Part shown: positions 36,715 to 45,915 of the stretch, in pieces
Position numbering within the stretch: position 1 is the first letter of the stretch
Layout of the letters: each line of letters begins with the position of its first letter
Assembly: GCF_947488515.1 (NCBI RefSeq)
Contig: NZ_CANKZF010000002.1
Location: forward strand, 780,294 to 844,293
Direction of reading: 5' to 3'
DNA: 64,000 nt
DNA from: an uncultured Nocardioides sp.
Lineage (GTDB): Bacteria; Actinomycetota; Actinomycetes; Propionibacteriales; Nocardioidaceae
Translations under genes and position numbers: made by a program
Notes under the pieces: generated by a model
What the model was told of the DNA's origin: nothing
The model's database searches: none
The model's input: the letters and a program-made list of their open reading frames with translations, nothing else

Positions 36715-37725
36715 ATGACGGTGACCCGCGAGGCGGTGCACAGGACCTCGTCGTTGGTCCCCACCCCCGCCGTGGTTGCGCACCGCGGCGCCAGCGGGCA
36801 CCGTCCCGAGCACACCCTCGACGCCTACCGGACCGCCATCCGGATGGGCGTCGACGACATCGAGCTCGACCTCGTCGCCACGCGCGACGGGGTGCTCGTG
36901 GCGCGCCACGACCTCGAGCTCAGCGCGACGACCGACGTCGCCGACCGTCGCGGGCTCGCCCACCTGCGCCGCACGCTCGTCGTGGACGGGGCGGAGGAGC
37001 ACGGCTGGTTCGTCCAGGACCTCACGCTCCCCGAGCTCAAGACCCTCGCCGCGCGCGAGCGGATGCCCGGCACCCGGCCCGGCAACGCGGCGTACGACGG
37101 TGCGGAGGGCGTGCCGACGCTCACCGAGGTGCTGGCGATGGTCGGCGCGGAGTCGATCCGGCGGGGCCGCCCGGTGGGGGTGGCGCTCGAGCTCAAGCAC
37201 GCCGCGCACCACGACGCGGCCGGCCTCCCGCTGGACGTGCCGCTGCTGCGCGAGCTCGTCCGCCAGGGGCTCGACCACCCGTGGGCGCGGGTGACGCTCA
37301 TGTCCTTCGAGGCGCCCGTCCTCCGACGGCTGGCCGAGCGGACCCGGCTGCCCGTCGTGCAGCTGCTCGACCGCGGGCACGCCGTGACGCCCGACGAGCT
37401 CGACCGCATCGACGAGTACGCCGACGGGCTCGGCGCGCACAGGTCGCTCGTGCTGCCCCGGGACGCGCACGGAGCGGTCGGCGCGCCGTCGTCCCTCGTC
37501 CGCGACGCCCACCGCCGCGGCCTCACCGTCCATGCCTGGACCGTGCGCGCGGAGAACCGCTTCCTGCCCACCAACCTGCGCCGCGGGACCGCCGTCGACG
37601 CGCTCGGCGACATGGCGGGGGAGGTGCGAGCGCTGCTCGACGCCGGCGTCGACGGAGTGATCACCGACCACCCCGAGGAGGCGCTGTCGGTGGTGCGCGA
37701 GCAGGCGGCGACCGCCGTCGGTTGA
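36715..37725 (+). CDS. Glycerophosphodiester phosphodiesterase (cytoplasmic copy)
   Basis: A 336-residue GDPD-family enzyme. Catalytic residues fall in VVAHRGASGHRPEHT (His), DDIELDLVATRDGVLVARHDLE (Glu, Asp, His), then VALELKHAA. Unlike its neighbour it has no signal peptide, so it acts in the cytoplasm. The next gene encodes a close homologue: both share the LPRDAxGxxGAPSS and VHxWTxRxENxFxxTNxR motifs, so the pair arose by tandem duplication, after which one copy gained or lost a signal. Substrate class: deacylated phospholipids or teichoic-acid fragments. Confidence 0.87.
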   Translation: MTVTREAVHRTSSLVPTPAVVAHRGASGHRPEHTLDAYRTAIRMGVDDIELDLVATRDGVLVARHDLELSATTDVADRRGLAHLRRTLVVDGAEEHGWFVQDLTLPELKTLAARERMPGTRPGNAAYDGAEGVPTLTEVLAMVGAESIRRGRPVGVALELKHAAHHDAAGLPLDVPLLRELVRQGLDHPWARVTLMSFEAPVLRRLAERTRLPVVQLLDRGHAVTPDELDRIDEYADGLGAHRSLVLPRDAHGAVGAPSSLVRDAHRRGLTVHAWTVRAENRFLPTNLRRGTAVDALGDMAGEVRALLDAGVDGVITDHPEEALSVVREQAATAVG

Positions 37726-37789
37726 GGGTTCACGGGGCGTTCACCGCGCCGACCGCAGCCTGCCGCCCCGTCCCGATTGGCTCGCGGGC

Positions 37790-38899
37790 ATGACCTCTCG
37801 GACACGCGCCGGCCTCGGGCTGGCACTCGCCACCGCACTCACCTCCACCCTCACCTGCACCCTGACCCCGCCCGCCGCGAACGCCACCGCGGTGCCGGCC
37901 GAGGCCGCCGGGCCCTCGCTCGTCGAGCCCGTGCTCGTCGGCCACCGTGGCGCGTCGGGCTACCGGCCCGAGCACACGCTCGCCGCCTACGAGCTCGCCA
38001 TCGAGCAGGGCGCCGACTACATCGAGCCCGACCTCGTCTCCACCAGGGACGGCGTGCTCGTCGCCCGCCACGAGAACGAGATCGGTGGCACCACCGACGT
38101 GGCGGACCACCCCGAGTTCGCCGGCCGCCGCACCACCAAGGTCATCGACGGCCGCCCGGTGACCGGCTGGTTCACCGAGGACTTCACCTACCGGGAGCTG
38201 CGCACCCTGCGCGCGGAGGAGCGGCTCCCGCAGGTGCGTCCCGACAACACGGCGTACGACGGCGAGGAGCGGATCCCGACCCTCGACGAGGTGATCAAGC
38301 TCGCCCGCCGCGAGGGCGTCGGCATCTACCCCGAGACCAAGCACCCGACCTACTTCGACTCCATCGGCCTCTCGCTGGAGGTGCCGCTCGTCGCGGCGCT
38401 GCGCAAGCGCCACTGGGCCGACGCCGACGACCCGGTCATCATCCAGTCCTTCGAGGTGGGCAACCTCCGCCAGCTCGACGCCATGGTCGACGTGCCGCTC
38501 GCCCAGCTCGTCGACGCCGCCGGCGGGCCCGCTGACCTGCCGGGCACGACGTACGCCTCCATGGTGACGCCGGCGGGCCTCGCCACGATCGCGACCTACG
38601 CCGACGGGCTGGGCGCCGCGAAGAACCTGGTGCTCCCGCGCGACGCCGCAGGCCGGACCGGTGCGCCGTCGTCGGTGGTGCCCGACGCGCACACCGCCGG
38701 CCTCGTCGTGCACGTGTGGACCCTGCGCCGCGAGAACCAGTTCATGGCCACCAACTTCCGCCTCGGCACCGACCCGAATGCGCCCGGCGACCTGGCCGCG
38801 GAGGCGCGAGCCTTCCTCGACGCGGGCGTCGACGGGATCTTCAGCGACAACCCGGACGTGGTCGCCGGGGTGATGGACAAGACCACCTCTCAGCGGTGA
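37790..38899 (+). CDS. glpQ: Secreted glycerophosphodiester phosphodiesterase
   Basis: A 369-residue exported GDPD-family enzyme. An Arg-containing start and ALATALTSTLTCTLTPPAANA form a signal peptide with probable cleavage near residue 34. Catalytic segments are LVGHRGASGYRPEHT, DYIEPDLVSTRDGVLVARHENE and PETKHPTYF, as in GlpQ-type periplasmic enzymes, which are calcium-dependent. It would release glycerol 3-phosphate from glycerophosphodiesters or wall polymers outside the cell. It lies 64 bases after its cytoplasmic paralogue. LPRDAAGRTGAPSS and WTLRRENQF mark the shared ancestry. Confidence 0.88.
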   Translation: MTSRTRAGLGLALATALTSTLTCTLTPPAANATAVPAEAAGPSLVEPVLVGHRGASGYRPEHTLAAYELAIEQGADYIEPDLVSTRDGVLVARHENEIGGTTDVADHPEFAGRRTTKVIDGRPVTGWFTEDFTYRELRTLRAEERLPQVRPDNTAYDGEERIPTLDEVIKLARREGVGIYPETKHPTYFDSIGLSLEVPLVAALRKRHWADADDPVIIQSFEVGNLRQLDAMVDVPLAQLVDAAGGPADLPGTTYASMVTPAGLATIATYADGLGAAKNLVLPRDAAGRTGAPSSVVPDAHTAGLVVHVWTLRRENQFMATNFRLGTDPNAPGDLAAEARAFLDAGVDGIFSDNPDVVAGVMDKTTSQR

Positions 38900-38933
38900 C
38901 AGGCAGAGCCTCGCACCGGCGTACGCTCAGCCC

Positions 38934-40634
38934 GTGACGTACGCCGGTGCTGCCCCGACCGCGACCTCGACCGCTCTCCTCGAGCGCATCCGAGCATCGG
39001 TGATCGGCGACGACCAGGTGATGGAGGGCCCCTACGGTCCGCGTCGCGTGACCTACGCCGACTACACCGCGTCGGGGCGGAGCCTGACCTTCGTCGAGGA
39101 CTTCATCCGTCACGAGGTGCTCCCGGCCTACGCCAACACCCACACCGAGGCGAGCGGCACCGGGCTGCAGACGACCCGCCTGCGCGAGGACGCGCGACGG
39201 ATCATCCGCGAGGCGGTGGGCGGCGACGACGAGACGGTCGTCATCTTCTGCGGCTCCGGCAGCACCGCGGCGATCGACAAGATGATCGGCATCCTCGGGC
39301 TCCGCATCCCCTGCACGCTCGAAGACCGCCACCACCTGAGCGACGCGATCCCCGCCGACCAGCGCCCGGTCGTCTTCATCGGACCCTTCGAGCACCACTC
39401 CAACGAGGTGAGCTGGCGCGAGACCATCGCTGACGTCGTCACCATCCACGAGGACGCCGACGGCCGGGTCTCGCTCGACCACCTCCGCGAGGAGCTCGAG
39501 CGCCACGCCGACCGCCCGCTCAAGATCGGCTCGTTCTCCGCGGCCTCCAACGTCACCGGCATCGTCACCGACACCGAGGGCGTCGCCGACCTGCTCCACG
39601 AGCACGGTGCGCTCAGCTTCTGGGACTTCGCCGCGTGCGCGCCCTACGTCGACATCGAGATGTACGGCCCCGGCAGCTCGCGCAAGGACGCGATCTTCCT
39701 CAGCCCCCACAAGTTCATCGGCGGCCCGGGCACCCCGGGCGTCCTGGTCGTGCGCCGCGAGCTGCTCGTCAACCGGGTGCCGGTCGTGCCGGGCGGCGGG
39801 ACGGTGATGTACGTCAACCCGACGGAGCACCGCTACCTCGAGGACCCGGCCCACCGCGAGGAGGGCGGCACCCCGGCGATCGTGGAGTCCATCCGCGCGG
39901 GGCTGGTCTTCCAGCTCAAGCAGGCCGTCGGCGTGGAGACGATCCAGGCCCACGAGGAGGAGCTGCTGCGCCGCGCCGTCGAGACGTGGGTCGCCGAGCC
40001 CGGCATCCAGATCCTCGGCAACCTCGACTCCCAGCGGCTCTCGATCGTCTCCTTCGTCGTCAAGGCGCCCGACGGGACCTACCTCCACCACAACTTCGTC
40101 GTCGCGCTCCTCAACGACCTCTTCGGCATCCAGACCCGCGGCGGCTGCTCGTGCGCCGGCCCCTACGGCCACCGGCTGCTCGACATCGACCTCGACCACA
40201 GCCTCCGCTTCGAGGCCCAGATCAGGGGCGGCTGCGAGGGCATCAAGCCCGGCTGGGTGCGGGTCAACTTCAACTACTTCGTCGACGAGGAGGTCTTCAC
40301 CTACGTCGTGGAGGCCGTACGCCTCGTGGCGCGCGAGGGGTGGCGGCTGCTCGGCGACTACCGCTTCGACCCGCTCACCGGCCTGTGGCACCACCGCACC
40401 GGCCCGGTCGAGCCACCGCTGCGCCTCAGCGACGTCACCTACGCCGCCGACGGCTCGATGACCTACCCCCGGCACACGACGACGGCCCCCGTCTCGGTGC
40501 TCAGGGAGCACCTCGACGAGGGCCGCGCGATCATGGCCGCCGCGTCTCCACCCGACTGGTCCGACACCGCCCACCTGGGGGCCGACTTCGACGACCTCCG
40601 GTGGTTCGCGCTGCCGGCCTGCTCGCTCGACTAG
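38934..40634 (+). CDS. Class V aminotransferase (cysteine desulfurase-like)
   Basis: A 566-residue PLP enzyme of fold type I. The PLP-binding Lys260 lies in FLSPHKFIGGPGTPG; ANTHTEASGTG and VIFCGSGSTAAIDK are the cofactor phosphate region. GCSCAGPYG resembles the catalytic Cys loop of cysteine desulfurases, yet the chain is about 150 residues longer than NifS/IscS, with a C-terminal extension rich in Trp and Asp. The group is annotated only as aminotransferase class V; the reaction is unknown. Start GTG 38934 follows TACGCT (38922-38927) at 6 bases. The stop overlaps that of the next gene by 4 bases (CTAG). Confidence 0.85.
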   Translation: MTYAGAAPTATSTALLERIRASVIGDDQVMEGPYGPRRVTYADYTASGRSLTFVEDFIRHEVLPAYANTHTEASGTGLQTTRLREDARRIIREAVGGDDETVVIFCGSGSTAAIDKMIGILGLRIPCTLEDRHHLSDAIPADQRPVVFIGPFEHHSNEVSWRETIADVVTIHEDADGRVSLDHLREELERHADRPLKIGSFSAASNVTGIVTDTEGVADLLHEHGALSFWDFAACAPYVDIEMYGPGSSRKDAIFLSPHKFIGGPGTPGVLVVRRELLVNRVPVVPGGGTVMYVNPTEHRYLEDPAHREEGGTPAIVESIRAGLVFQLKQAVGVETIQAHEEELLRRAVETWVAEPGIQILGNLDSQRLSIVSFVVKAPDGTYLHHNFVVALLNDLFGIQTRGGCSCAGPYGHRLLDIDLDHSLRFEAQIRGGCEGIKPGWVRVNFNYFVDEEVFTYVVEAVRLVAREGWRLLGDYRFDPLTGLWHHRTGPVEPPLRLSDVTYAADGSMTYPRHTTTAPVSVLREHLDEGRAIMAAASPPDWSDTAHLGADFDDLRWFALPACSLD

Positions 40635-40942
40635 CCGCCGAGCTGCTGCCGGCGGCCCGGCCAGACCGTGGCCGCCAGTCCGGCGGCACCGGCCGCCAGC
40701 CACGGGATCGGCAGCAGCCAGCGGAGCTCGGAGGTGTCGACGACGTCGCCCTGGACCAGCGCCCACACCAGGACCATGCCGGCGAACGCGACGCCCATCA
40801 CGAGCTGCCCGATGTTGACCGGGTGCAGCCCGGACGGCTTGTCCGGTGCGTCGAGCGGGCCGGTCATCGGCTCGTCGTACGTCGTCTGATAGCTCGAGTC
40901 GTAGCCGTAGAGGTCGGAGTAGTCGTTCTCGTTGTCAGTCAT
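40631..40942 (-). CDS. Small membrane protein of the PspC locus
   Basis: A 103-residue protein with a Tyr/Asp-rich N-terminal cytoplasmic part (DYSDLYGYDSSYQTTYDEP) and two helices, IGQLVMGVAFAGMVLVWALV and LRWLLPIPWLAAGAAGLAATVW. Not recognised as a named family. It lies 11 bases downstream of the PspC/LiaF-like gene on the same strand, so it is probably co-transcribed and part of the same envelope-stress module. The repeated Tyr residues could be interaction sites. Confidence 0.7.
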   Translation of the reverse strand: MTDNENDYSDLYGYDSSYQTTYDEPMTGPLDAPDKPSGLHPVNIGQLVMGVAFAGMVLVWALVQGDVVDTSELRWLLPIPWLAAGAAGLAATVWPGRRQQLGG

Positions 40943-40953
40943 GGCAGTGCTCC

Positions 40954-42189
40954 TCAGGCCGCTTCGCGGACGATGATCTCGCCGCCGACCAGGTCGATCG
41001 TGATGGACATGTCCGGGACGTCGTCGCCGCCGTCGAGGGACCCGTTCTGCGTGATGTCGAAGCCGTCGCTGCGCTGGTCGAAGACCTGGCTCTGGCCGCC
41101 GACGACCTGGGTGTGGACGTCGACGTCCATCCCGTCGGGGACGACGACCTCGACGCGGCCGCCCACCCCGTCGATCGTGATGTCGCGACCGTCGAGCCCC
41201 TCGACGTCGGAGACGTCGGACAGGTCGAGGGTGAAGCGACCGCCGCCGAACTCGTAGGCCTGTCGGACCTCACCTGCACTGGTCGGCGCGTAGTAGCGGT
41301 CCTGCTCCCCGACGTTGCTGCCGATGGTCGCCGCGGCCGTGCTGAACGCGGCGATGAAGCCCACGAGGATCAGTCCGCCGGCGCGGCCCCAGAAGGAGCC
41401 GATGACCAGCACCACGGCGGTGATGCCGAGCGCGAGGGCGGGGTAGGCGCTGTCCGCGACGTCCACCCCGGCCAGGTCGACCACGCCGAGGACGCCTTCG
41501 GCCAGCGCGATCAACGCGAGCGTGAACCAGAACAGGATCGGGCCGCGCTTGCGTGGGTTGCGCGGTCGCCGCGGCGGCTCGTACGAGCCCCACGGCGCGG
41601 CCGGGGGGTAGCCCGTCCCGGGTGCGGGTGCATACGTCGTGGCGTAGTCGGTCGTGTAGTCCGCGGTGTCGCCCGAGGCGGGGTCCGGCACGAGCTGGTC
41701 GCCGTACGCCGGCGGCGCGGCGCCGCCACCGGGGGCGGGCGTCCGCTGCTCCTTGCGGTGGAGGAACCACACGACGAGCGCGGCGCCGATCGCCAACGGC
41801 CAGGGGAACCAGAAGGCTCCGGCCCAGTCGCCGAGCGCCGCGATGAGCGCGAGCACGCCGACGCCGACGAGGGCGATCGTGCGGCTGCGCTGGTCGAGGC
41901 CGAGCGGCTCGTCGGCGGTGCCCTCCTCGGGCACCAGGATCCAGGCGGCGACGTAGAGCAGCAGGCCGGCCCCGCCGAAGAAGACCGCCACGACCAGGGC
42001 GACGCGGATGATGATCGCGTCGACGTCGAGGTGGCGCGCGAGGCCGCCGGCGACCCCGGCCACGTGCCGGTCGGTGACGCTGCGGCGCAGGCGGCCGAGG
42101 TCCTTGATCTCGTCGCGGGTGACCCGCGGGCCCGACGGGGGAGGGGTACCCGGGGTGGGCTGCTCGGTGGAGGGGCTGGCGTTGTCCAT
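40954..42189 (-). CDS. PspC-domain membrane protein with LiaF-like C-terminal domain
   Basis: A 411-residue protein. Residues about 33-95 are a PspC domain (LRRSVTDRHVAGVAGGLARHL then TM FFGGAGLLLYVAAWILVP). More helices follow (LVGVGVLALIAALGDW, PLAIGAALVVWFL), then a Pro/Tyr-rich stretch, a second membrane block (IALAEGVLGVVDL to GGLILVGFIAAFSTAAA) and a C-terminal beta-rich part from about residue 300 (FTLDLSDVSDVEG, ITIDGVGGRVEVVVPDG) like the LiaF/toast-rack domain. Divergently oriented to a PspC-containing sensor kinase; together they look like a cell-envelope stress module in which this protein modulates the kinase. ATG 42189 chosen. Confidence 0.82.
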   Translation of the reverse strand: MDNASPSTEQPTPGTPPPSGPRVTRDEIKDLGRLRRSVTDRHVAGVAGGLARHLDVDAIIIRVALVVAVFFGGAGLLLYVAAWILVPEEGTADEPLGLDQRSRTIALVGVGVLALIAALGDWAGAFWFPWPLAIGAALVVWFLHRKEQRTPAPGGGAAPPAYGDQLVPDPASGDTADYTTDYATTYAPAPGTGYPPAAPWGSYEPPRRPRNPRKRGPILFWFTLALIALAEGVLGVVDLAGVDVADSAYPALALGITAVVLVIGSFWGRAGGLILVGFIAAFSTAAATIGSNVGEQDRYYAPTSAGEVRQAYEFGGGRFTLDLSDVSDVEGLDGRDITIDGVGGRVEVVVPDGMDVDVHTQVVGGQSQVFDQRSDGFDITQNGSLDGGDDVPDMSITIDLVGGEIIVREAA

Positions 42190-42332
42190 GCCCCAACTCT
42201 CCTCGGCCGGGACGCCCCGCACCATCGGGGACAGCCCTGATCCGCGGCGGGTCGGCCGGGGTCCGGGTCAGGGTCGGCTCGGGGTCAGTCCTCATGGTCG
42301 GAGGCCTGCGCGCCTGAGACGATGGAGGCACG

Positions 42333-43724
42333 ATGAGCCAGCCCACGCCCCCTGCACACCCGGCCGCACACCCGGCCGCACACCCGGCCGCCCGCCCGGG
42401 CGCCCGGCCGCCGCGCCCGGGTGCGCCGCGTCGCGCCTACCGTGACACCTCGGCGCCGATCGCCGGCGGCGTCGCGGCCGGTCTCGCCGAGCACCTGGCC
42501 GTTCCGGTGCTGTGGGTGCGCGGCTTCTTCGTGGCCACCGCCTTCCTCGGCGGCTTCGGGCTCATGCTCTACGCCGGCCTGTGGGTCTTCCTGCCCGCGG
42601 ACCAGCGCTTCGAGGTCGGCGCGCCGGGCCTCGAGAGTGCCACCCGCACCGGCAAGCGCCCCGGGCGACGCTCACGGCTGCGTGACGCGGGACCGGCGAT
42701 CGCGCTGGGGGCGCTGTTCTTCGGCGTGGTCCTCGGCGTCGAGGGCATCTTCGGCCAGGGGGCGCTCTTCTGGCCGGTCGTCCTCGGCGTGGCGGGCATC
42801 GGGCTGCTGTGGCGGCAGGCCGACGAGGCCCAGCGCGAGCGCTGGATGGACTCCTCCGGGCGCATCGACCCGTTCCGGGCGATCTTCGGCAACGGCGGCT
42901 GGGCCGCCTACGCCCGGATCGCCGCCGGCCTCGGTCTGATCGTCACGGCCCTCATCGTCTTCGCCGTCGCGGCCGGCAAGGCCACCTTTGCCGTGCCGGT
43001 GCTGGTCGCCGGCCTGCTCGGGCTGCTCGGCCTGGCCATCGTCGTCGGCCCGTGGGCGCTGCGGCTCGTCAACGACCTCGGCGCGGAGCGTGCCGAGCGC
43101 GTGCGCACCCAGGAGCGCGCCGACATGGCCGCGCACCTGCACGACTCGGTGCTGCAGACGCTCGCGCTGATCCAGAAGAACGCCCACGACTCCACCACCG
43201 TCGCCCGCCTCGCGCGGTCGCAGGAGCGCGACCTGCGCCAGTGGCTCTTCGAGGCCGACACCACCGACGCGACGACCCTCGCGGGAGCCCTGAAGGAGAT
43301 GGCGGCCGACGTCGAGTCGCAGCACCCCGTGGTCGTCGACGTCGTCACCGTCGGCGACTGCGACCTCGACGAGTCGCTGCGGCCCCTCGTCCTCGCCGCG
43401 CGCGAGGCCGTCGTCAACGTCGCCAAGCATGCCGGCACGCAACGCGCCGACGTCTACGCCGAGACCACCGGCGGAGCGGTCGACGTGTTCGTCCGCGACC
43501 GCGGCGCCGGCTTCGACCTGGACGGCGTCGCCGGCGACCGCCACGGTGTCCGCAACAGCATCGTCGACCGGATGGCGCGCCACGGCGGCCGCGCGGACGT
43601 ACGCTCGGCTCCCGGCGAGGGCACCGAGGTCCGCCTCCACATGCCGCGCACCGGCCACCCCGAGTCACGCCACGAGCCCCACCCCCAGCCCCAGCACGAG
43701 TCCCGCCACGAGGAGACCCCATGA
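42333..43724 (+). CDS. Two-component sensor histidine kinase with N-terminal PspC domain
   Basis: A 463-residue NarL-type (HisKA_3) kinase. After a His/Pro/Ala-rich start come a PspC domain (about 35-95, SAPIAGGVAAGLAEHL), further helices to about 240, the phosphoacceptor motif ERADMAAHLHDSVLQTLALI near residue 265, and an ATPase domain with REAVVNVAKHAGT (N box) and VRDRGAGFD (G box). The C-terminal tail is His/Glu/Pro-rich. The stop overlaps the LuxR regulator's start by ATGA, defining the cognate partner. It resembles LiaS-type envelope-stress kinases, so the divergent PspC/LiaF-like genes are the likely accessory and target. Confidence 0.88.
   Translation: MSQPTPPAHPAAHPAAHPAARPGARPPRPGAPRRAYRDTSAPIAGGVAAGLAEHLAVPVLWVRGFFVATAFLGGFGLMLYAGLWVFLPADQRFEVGAPGLESATRTGKRPGRRSRLRDAGPAIALGALFFGVVLGVEGIFGQGALFWPVVLGVAGIGLLWRQADEAQRERWMDSSGRIDPFRAIFGNGGWAAYARIAAGLGLIVTALIVFAVAAGKATFAVPVLVAGLLGLLGLAIVVGPWALRLVNDLGAERAERVRTQERADMAAHLHDSVLQTLALIQKNAHDSTTVARLARSQERDLRQWLFEADTTDATTLAGALKEMAADVESQHPVVVDVVTVGDCDLDESLRPLVLAAREAVVNVAKHAGTQRADVYAETTGGAVDVFVRDRGAGFDLDGVAGDRHGVRNSIVDRMARHGGRADVRSAPGEGTEVRLHMPRTGHPESRHEPHPQPQHESRHEETP
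42355..42390 (+). repeat. Three perfect copies of a 12-bp tandem repeat in the kinase gene
   Basis: CACACCCGGCCG occurs three times in a row (42355-42366, 42367-42378, 42379-42390), encoding HPAA repeats near the kinase N-terminus. Because the unit is 12 bases, copy-number change would lengthen or shorten the tail without shifting frame. Confidence 0.8.
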
Positions 43725-44386
43725 CCCAGGCCAGTCCCGAGCGTCCCGTGCGGGTCGTCCTGGTCGACGACCACGCGATGTTCCGCGCGGGGGTCCGCGC
43801 CGAGCTCGCCGCCAGCGGAGCGGGTGTGGTCGAGGTCGTGGGCGAGGCGGCCGACGCCGACGCGGCCATCGCGGTCGTGCGCGAGCAGCAGCCGCAGGTC
43901 GTCCTGCTCGACGTGCACCTGCCCGGCGGGGGAGGGGTGGAGGTCATGCGGCGCCAGCCCTCGCCCGACACGCTCTACCTCGCCCTGTCGGTCTCCGACG
44001 CCGCCGAGGACGTCATCGGCACCATCCGCGGGGGCGCTCGCGGCTACGTCACCAAGACCATCACCGGGCCTGAGCTCGTCGACGCGATCACCCGCGTCTC
44101 CGGGGGAGACGCGGTGTTCTCGCCGCGGCTGGCCGGCTTCGTGCTCGACGCCTTCGCCGGGTCGATCGACGTCGCCGCCGTCGACGAGGACCTCGACCGG
44201 CTCACCGAGCGCGAGCGGGAGGTGATGCGGCTGATCGCCCGCGGCTACGCCTACAAGGAGGTCGCGAAGGAGCTGTTCATCTCGGTCAAGACCGTCGAGA
44301 CACACATGTCGTCGGTGCTCCGCAAGCTCCAGCTCTCCAGTCGTCACGAGCTGACGAAGTGGGCCTCTGACCGACGCCTGCTCTGA
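43721..44386 (+). CDS. LuxR/NarL-family response regulator
   Basis: A 221-residue regulator. The receiver domain has the acidic pair VVLVDDHAMFR, phosphoacceptor Asp64 (VVLLDVHLPGG), conserved Ser/Thr ALSVSD and Lys (GYVTKTITG). The C-terminal LuxR helix-turn-helix reads LTEREREVMRLIARGYAYKEVAKELFISVKT across about residues 160-192 (given here in two halves: LTEREREVMRLIARG and YAYKEVAKELFISVKT). ATG 43721 overlaps the kinase stop. Phosphorylated by the upstream PspC kinase, it probably activates the divergent PspC/LiaF-like operon; candidate sites would be in 42190-42332. Confidence 0.9.
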   Translation: MTQASPERPVRVVLVDDHAMFRAGVRAELAASGAGVVEVVGEAADADAAIAVVREQQPQVVLLDVHLPGGGGVEVMRRQPSPDTLYLALSVSDAAEDVIGTIRGGARGYVTKTITGPELVDAITRVSGGDAVFSPRLAGFVLDAFAGSIDVAAVDEDLDRLTEREREVMRLIARGYAYKEVAKELFISVKTVETHMSSVLRKLQLSSRHELTKWASDRRLL

Positions 44387-44419
44387 GGCGCGCACCGCGC
44401 CCGTCCGGGTGGGCGTCGA

Positions 44420-44448
44420 TTGACAACGCCGCGCGAAACCTGTGGGGT
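44420..44448 (+). promoter_or_regulatory. Promoter upstream of the APC permease gene
   Basis: A consensus -35, TTGACA (44420-44425), is followed after 17 bases by TGGGGT (44443-44448). The -10 is poor, but a TG dinucleotide immediately before it could extend it. Transcription from here would read the permease and universal stress protein genes. Confidence 0.4.
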
Positions 44449-44486
44449 CGGGGCACATCCCCACCCCTCTCGGGAAGCGAGGCACG

Positions 44487-45914
44487 ATGGCTGACGCCGC
44501 CACCATCCCGCACCAGGACGAGGAGGACGGCGAGCTCAAGCGCTCCATCACCGGGCGCCTCCTCTTCTTCTACACGCTCGGAGACGTGCTGGGGTCGGGC
44601 ATCTACGTCCTCATCGGCCTCGTCGCCGCGGCCGTCGGAGGCGCGTTCTGGATCGCCTTCGCGCTCGGCGTCACCGTCGCCGCCATCACCGGAGCGGCGT
44701 ACGCCGAGCTGGTCACCAAGTACCCCCAGGCCGCCGGCGCCTCGCTCTACGTCAACAAGGCCTTCGGCAACCGGCCGCTGACGTTCCTGGTCACCGTCTC
44801 GTTCCTGGCCGCCAGCATGGCGGCGTCGGGATCGCTGGCGGTCGGCTTCGCCTCCTACTTCGACACCCTGTGGTCCGGACCACCGGCGCTGCTGGTGTCG
44901 CTGGTGTTCGTGGCGCTGCTCGTCGTGGTCAACTTCATCGGCATCACCGAGTCGGTGTGGATGAACATGCTGATGACCTTCGTCGAGGTCGCGGGCCTGC
45001 TGATCGTGCTCGTCATCGGCATCGTCCACATCTTCCAGGGCAACGCGGACTTCGGTGTGCTGACCCAGATCGACACCAGCGGTGACTACGGCAGCCCGGC
45101 CCTCGCCGTGCTGGCCGGCATCTCGTTCTCCTTCTTCGCGATGACGGGCTTCGAGAACACCGCCAACGTCGCCGAGGAGACCATCGACCCCTACAAGTCC
45201 TTCCCGCGCTCGCTGGTCGGCGGCATGGTGGTCGCCGGCCTGGTCTACGTCCTGGTCTCGATGGCCGCCGCGCTGACCGTCCCCGTCGAGACTTTGGCGA
45301 ACTCCGACGCCGCGCTGCTCGAGGTCGTCAAGCAAGGCATCCTGCCGTTCTCGACCGACTTCATGACCACGCTCTTCTCGGTCATCGCGCTGATCGCGAT
45401 CACCAACACGACGCTCGTCACCATCGTGACGCAGCCGCGCGTGCTCTACGGCATGGCCCGCGAGGACGTCGTGCCCGGTGTCTTCGCCAAGATCCACCCG
45501 GTCCGCCGCAGCCCGTGGGTCGGCCTGATCTTCTCCGGCGCCGTGGTCGCCTCGCTGCTCGTGATCGGCACCCTCGTGACGGAGGCCGGCGGCGGCATCG
45601 ACCTGGTCGGGCGGCTCGCCACGGTGACCGTGGTGCTGCTCCTGGCGATCTACGCCATCGTGATCGTGGCCTGCCTCAAGCTGCGTGGGCAGGACGAGGA
45701 GAACCCCTTCTTCCGGGCCAACACCCCGTTGCTGTTCGTCGGCCTCGTGGGCAACCTCGCGATCCTCTACTTCACCATCTACGACGACCCGCACTCGCTC
45801 ATCTGGTGTGCCGGACTGCTGGGGGTCGGGCTGGTCCTGTTCCTCGCCGAGTACTTCTTCGGCAGCAAGGGCACCGGCTCCCGGGCACCCGACCTCGACA
45901 GCCAGGAGGGCTGA
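44487..45914 (+). CDS. APC-family amino-acid permease
   Basis: A 475-residue transporter of the amino acid-polyamine-organocation superfamily with about twelve helices. TM1 carries the unwound substrate motif GDVLGSGIYVLIG; the consensus motif AITGAAYAELVTKYPQAAGASLYV follows TM2, and SFFAMTGFENTANVAEE lies in TM6. GGG-AAGCGAGG before ATG 44487 is the ribosome site. It is followed one base later by a universal stress protein gene, a common permease-UspA pairing in which the stress protein may regulate transport. Substrate not assignable. Confidence 0.87.
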   Translation: MADAATIPHQDEEDGELKRSITGRLLFFYTLGDVLGSGIYVLIGLVAAAVGGAFWIAFALGVTVAAITGAAYAELVTKYPQAAGASLYVNKAFGNRPLTFLVTVSFLAASMAASGSLAVGFASYFDTLWSGPPALLVSLVFVALLVVVNFIGITESVWMNMLMTFVEVAGLLIVLVIGIVHIFQGNADFGVLTQIDTSGDYGSPALAVLAGISFSFFAMTGFENTANVAEETIDPYKSFPRSLVGGMVVAGLVYVLVSMAAALTVPVETLANSDAALLEVVKQGILPFSTDFMTTLFSVIALIAITNTTLVTIVTQPRVLYGMAREDVVPGVFAKIHPVRRSPWVGLIFSGAVVASLLVIGTLVTEAGGGIDLVGRLATVTVVLLLAIYAIVIVACLKLRGQDEENPFFRANTPLLFVGLVGNLAILYFTIYDDPHSLIWCAGLLGVGLVLFLAEYFFGSKGTGSRAPDLDSQEG

Positions 45915-45915
45915 C

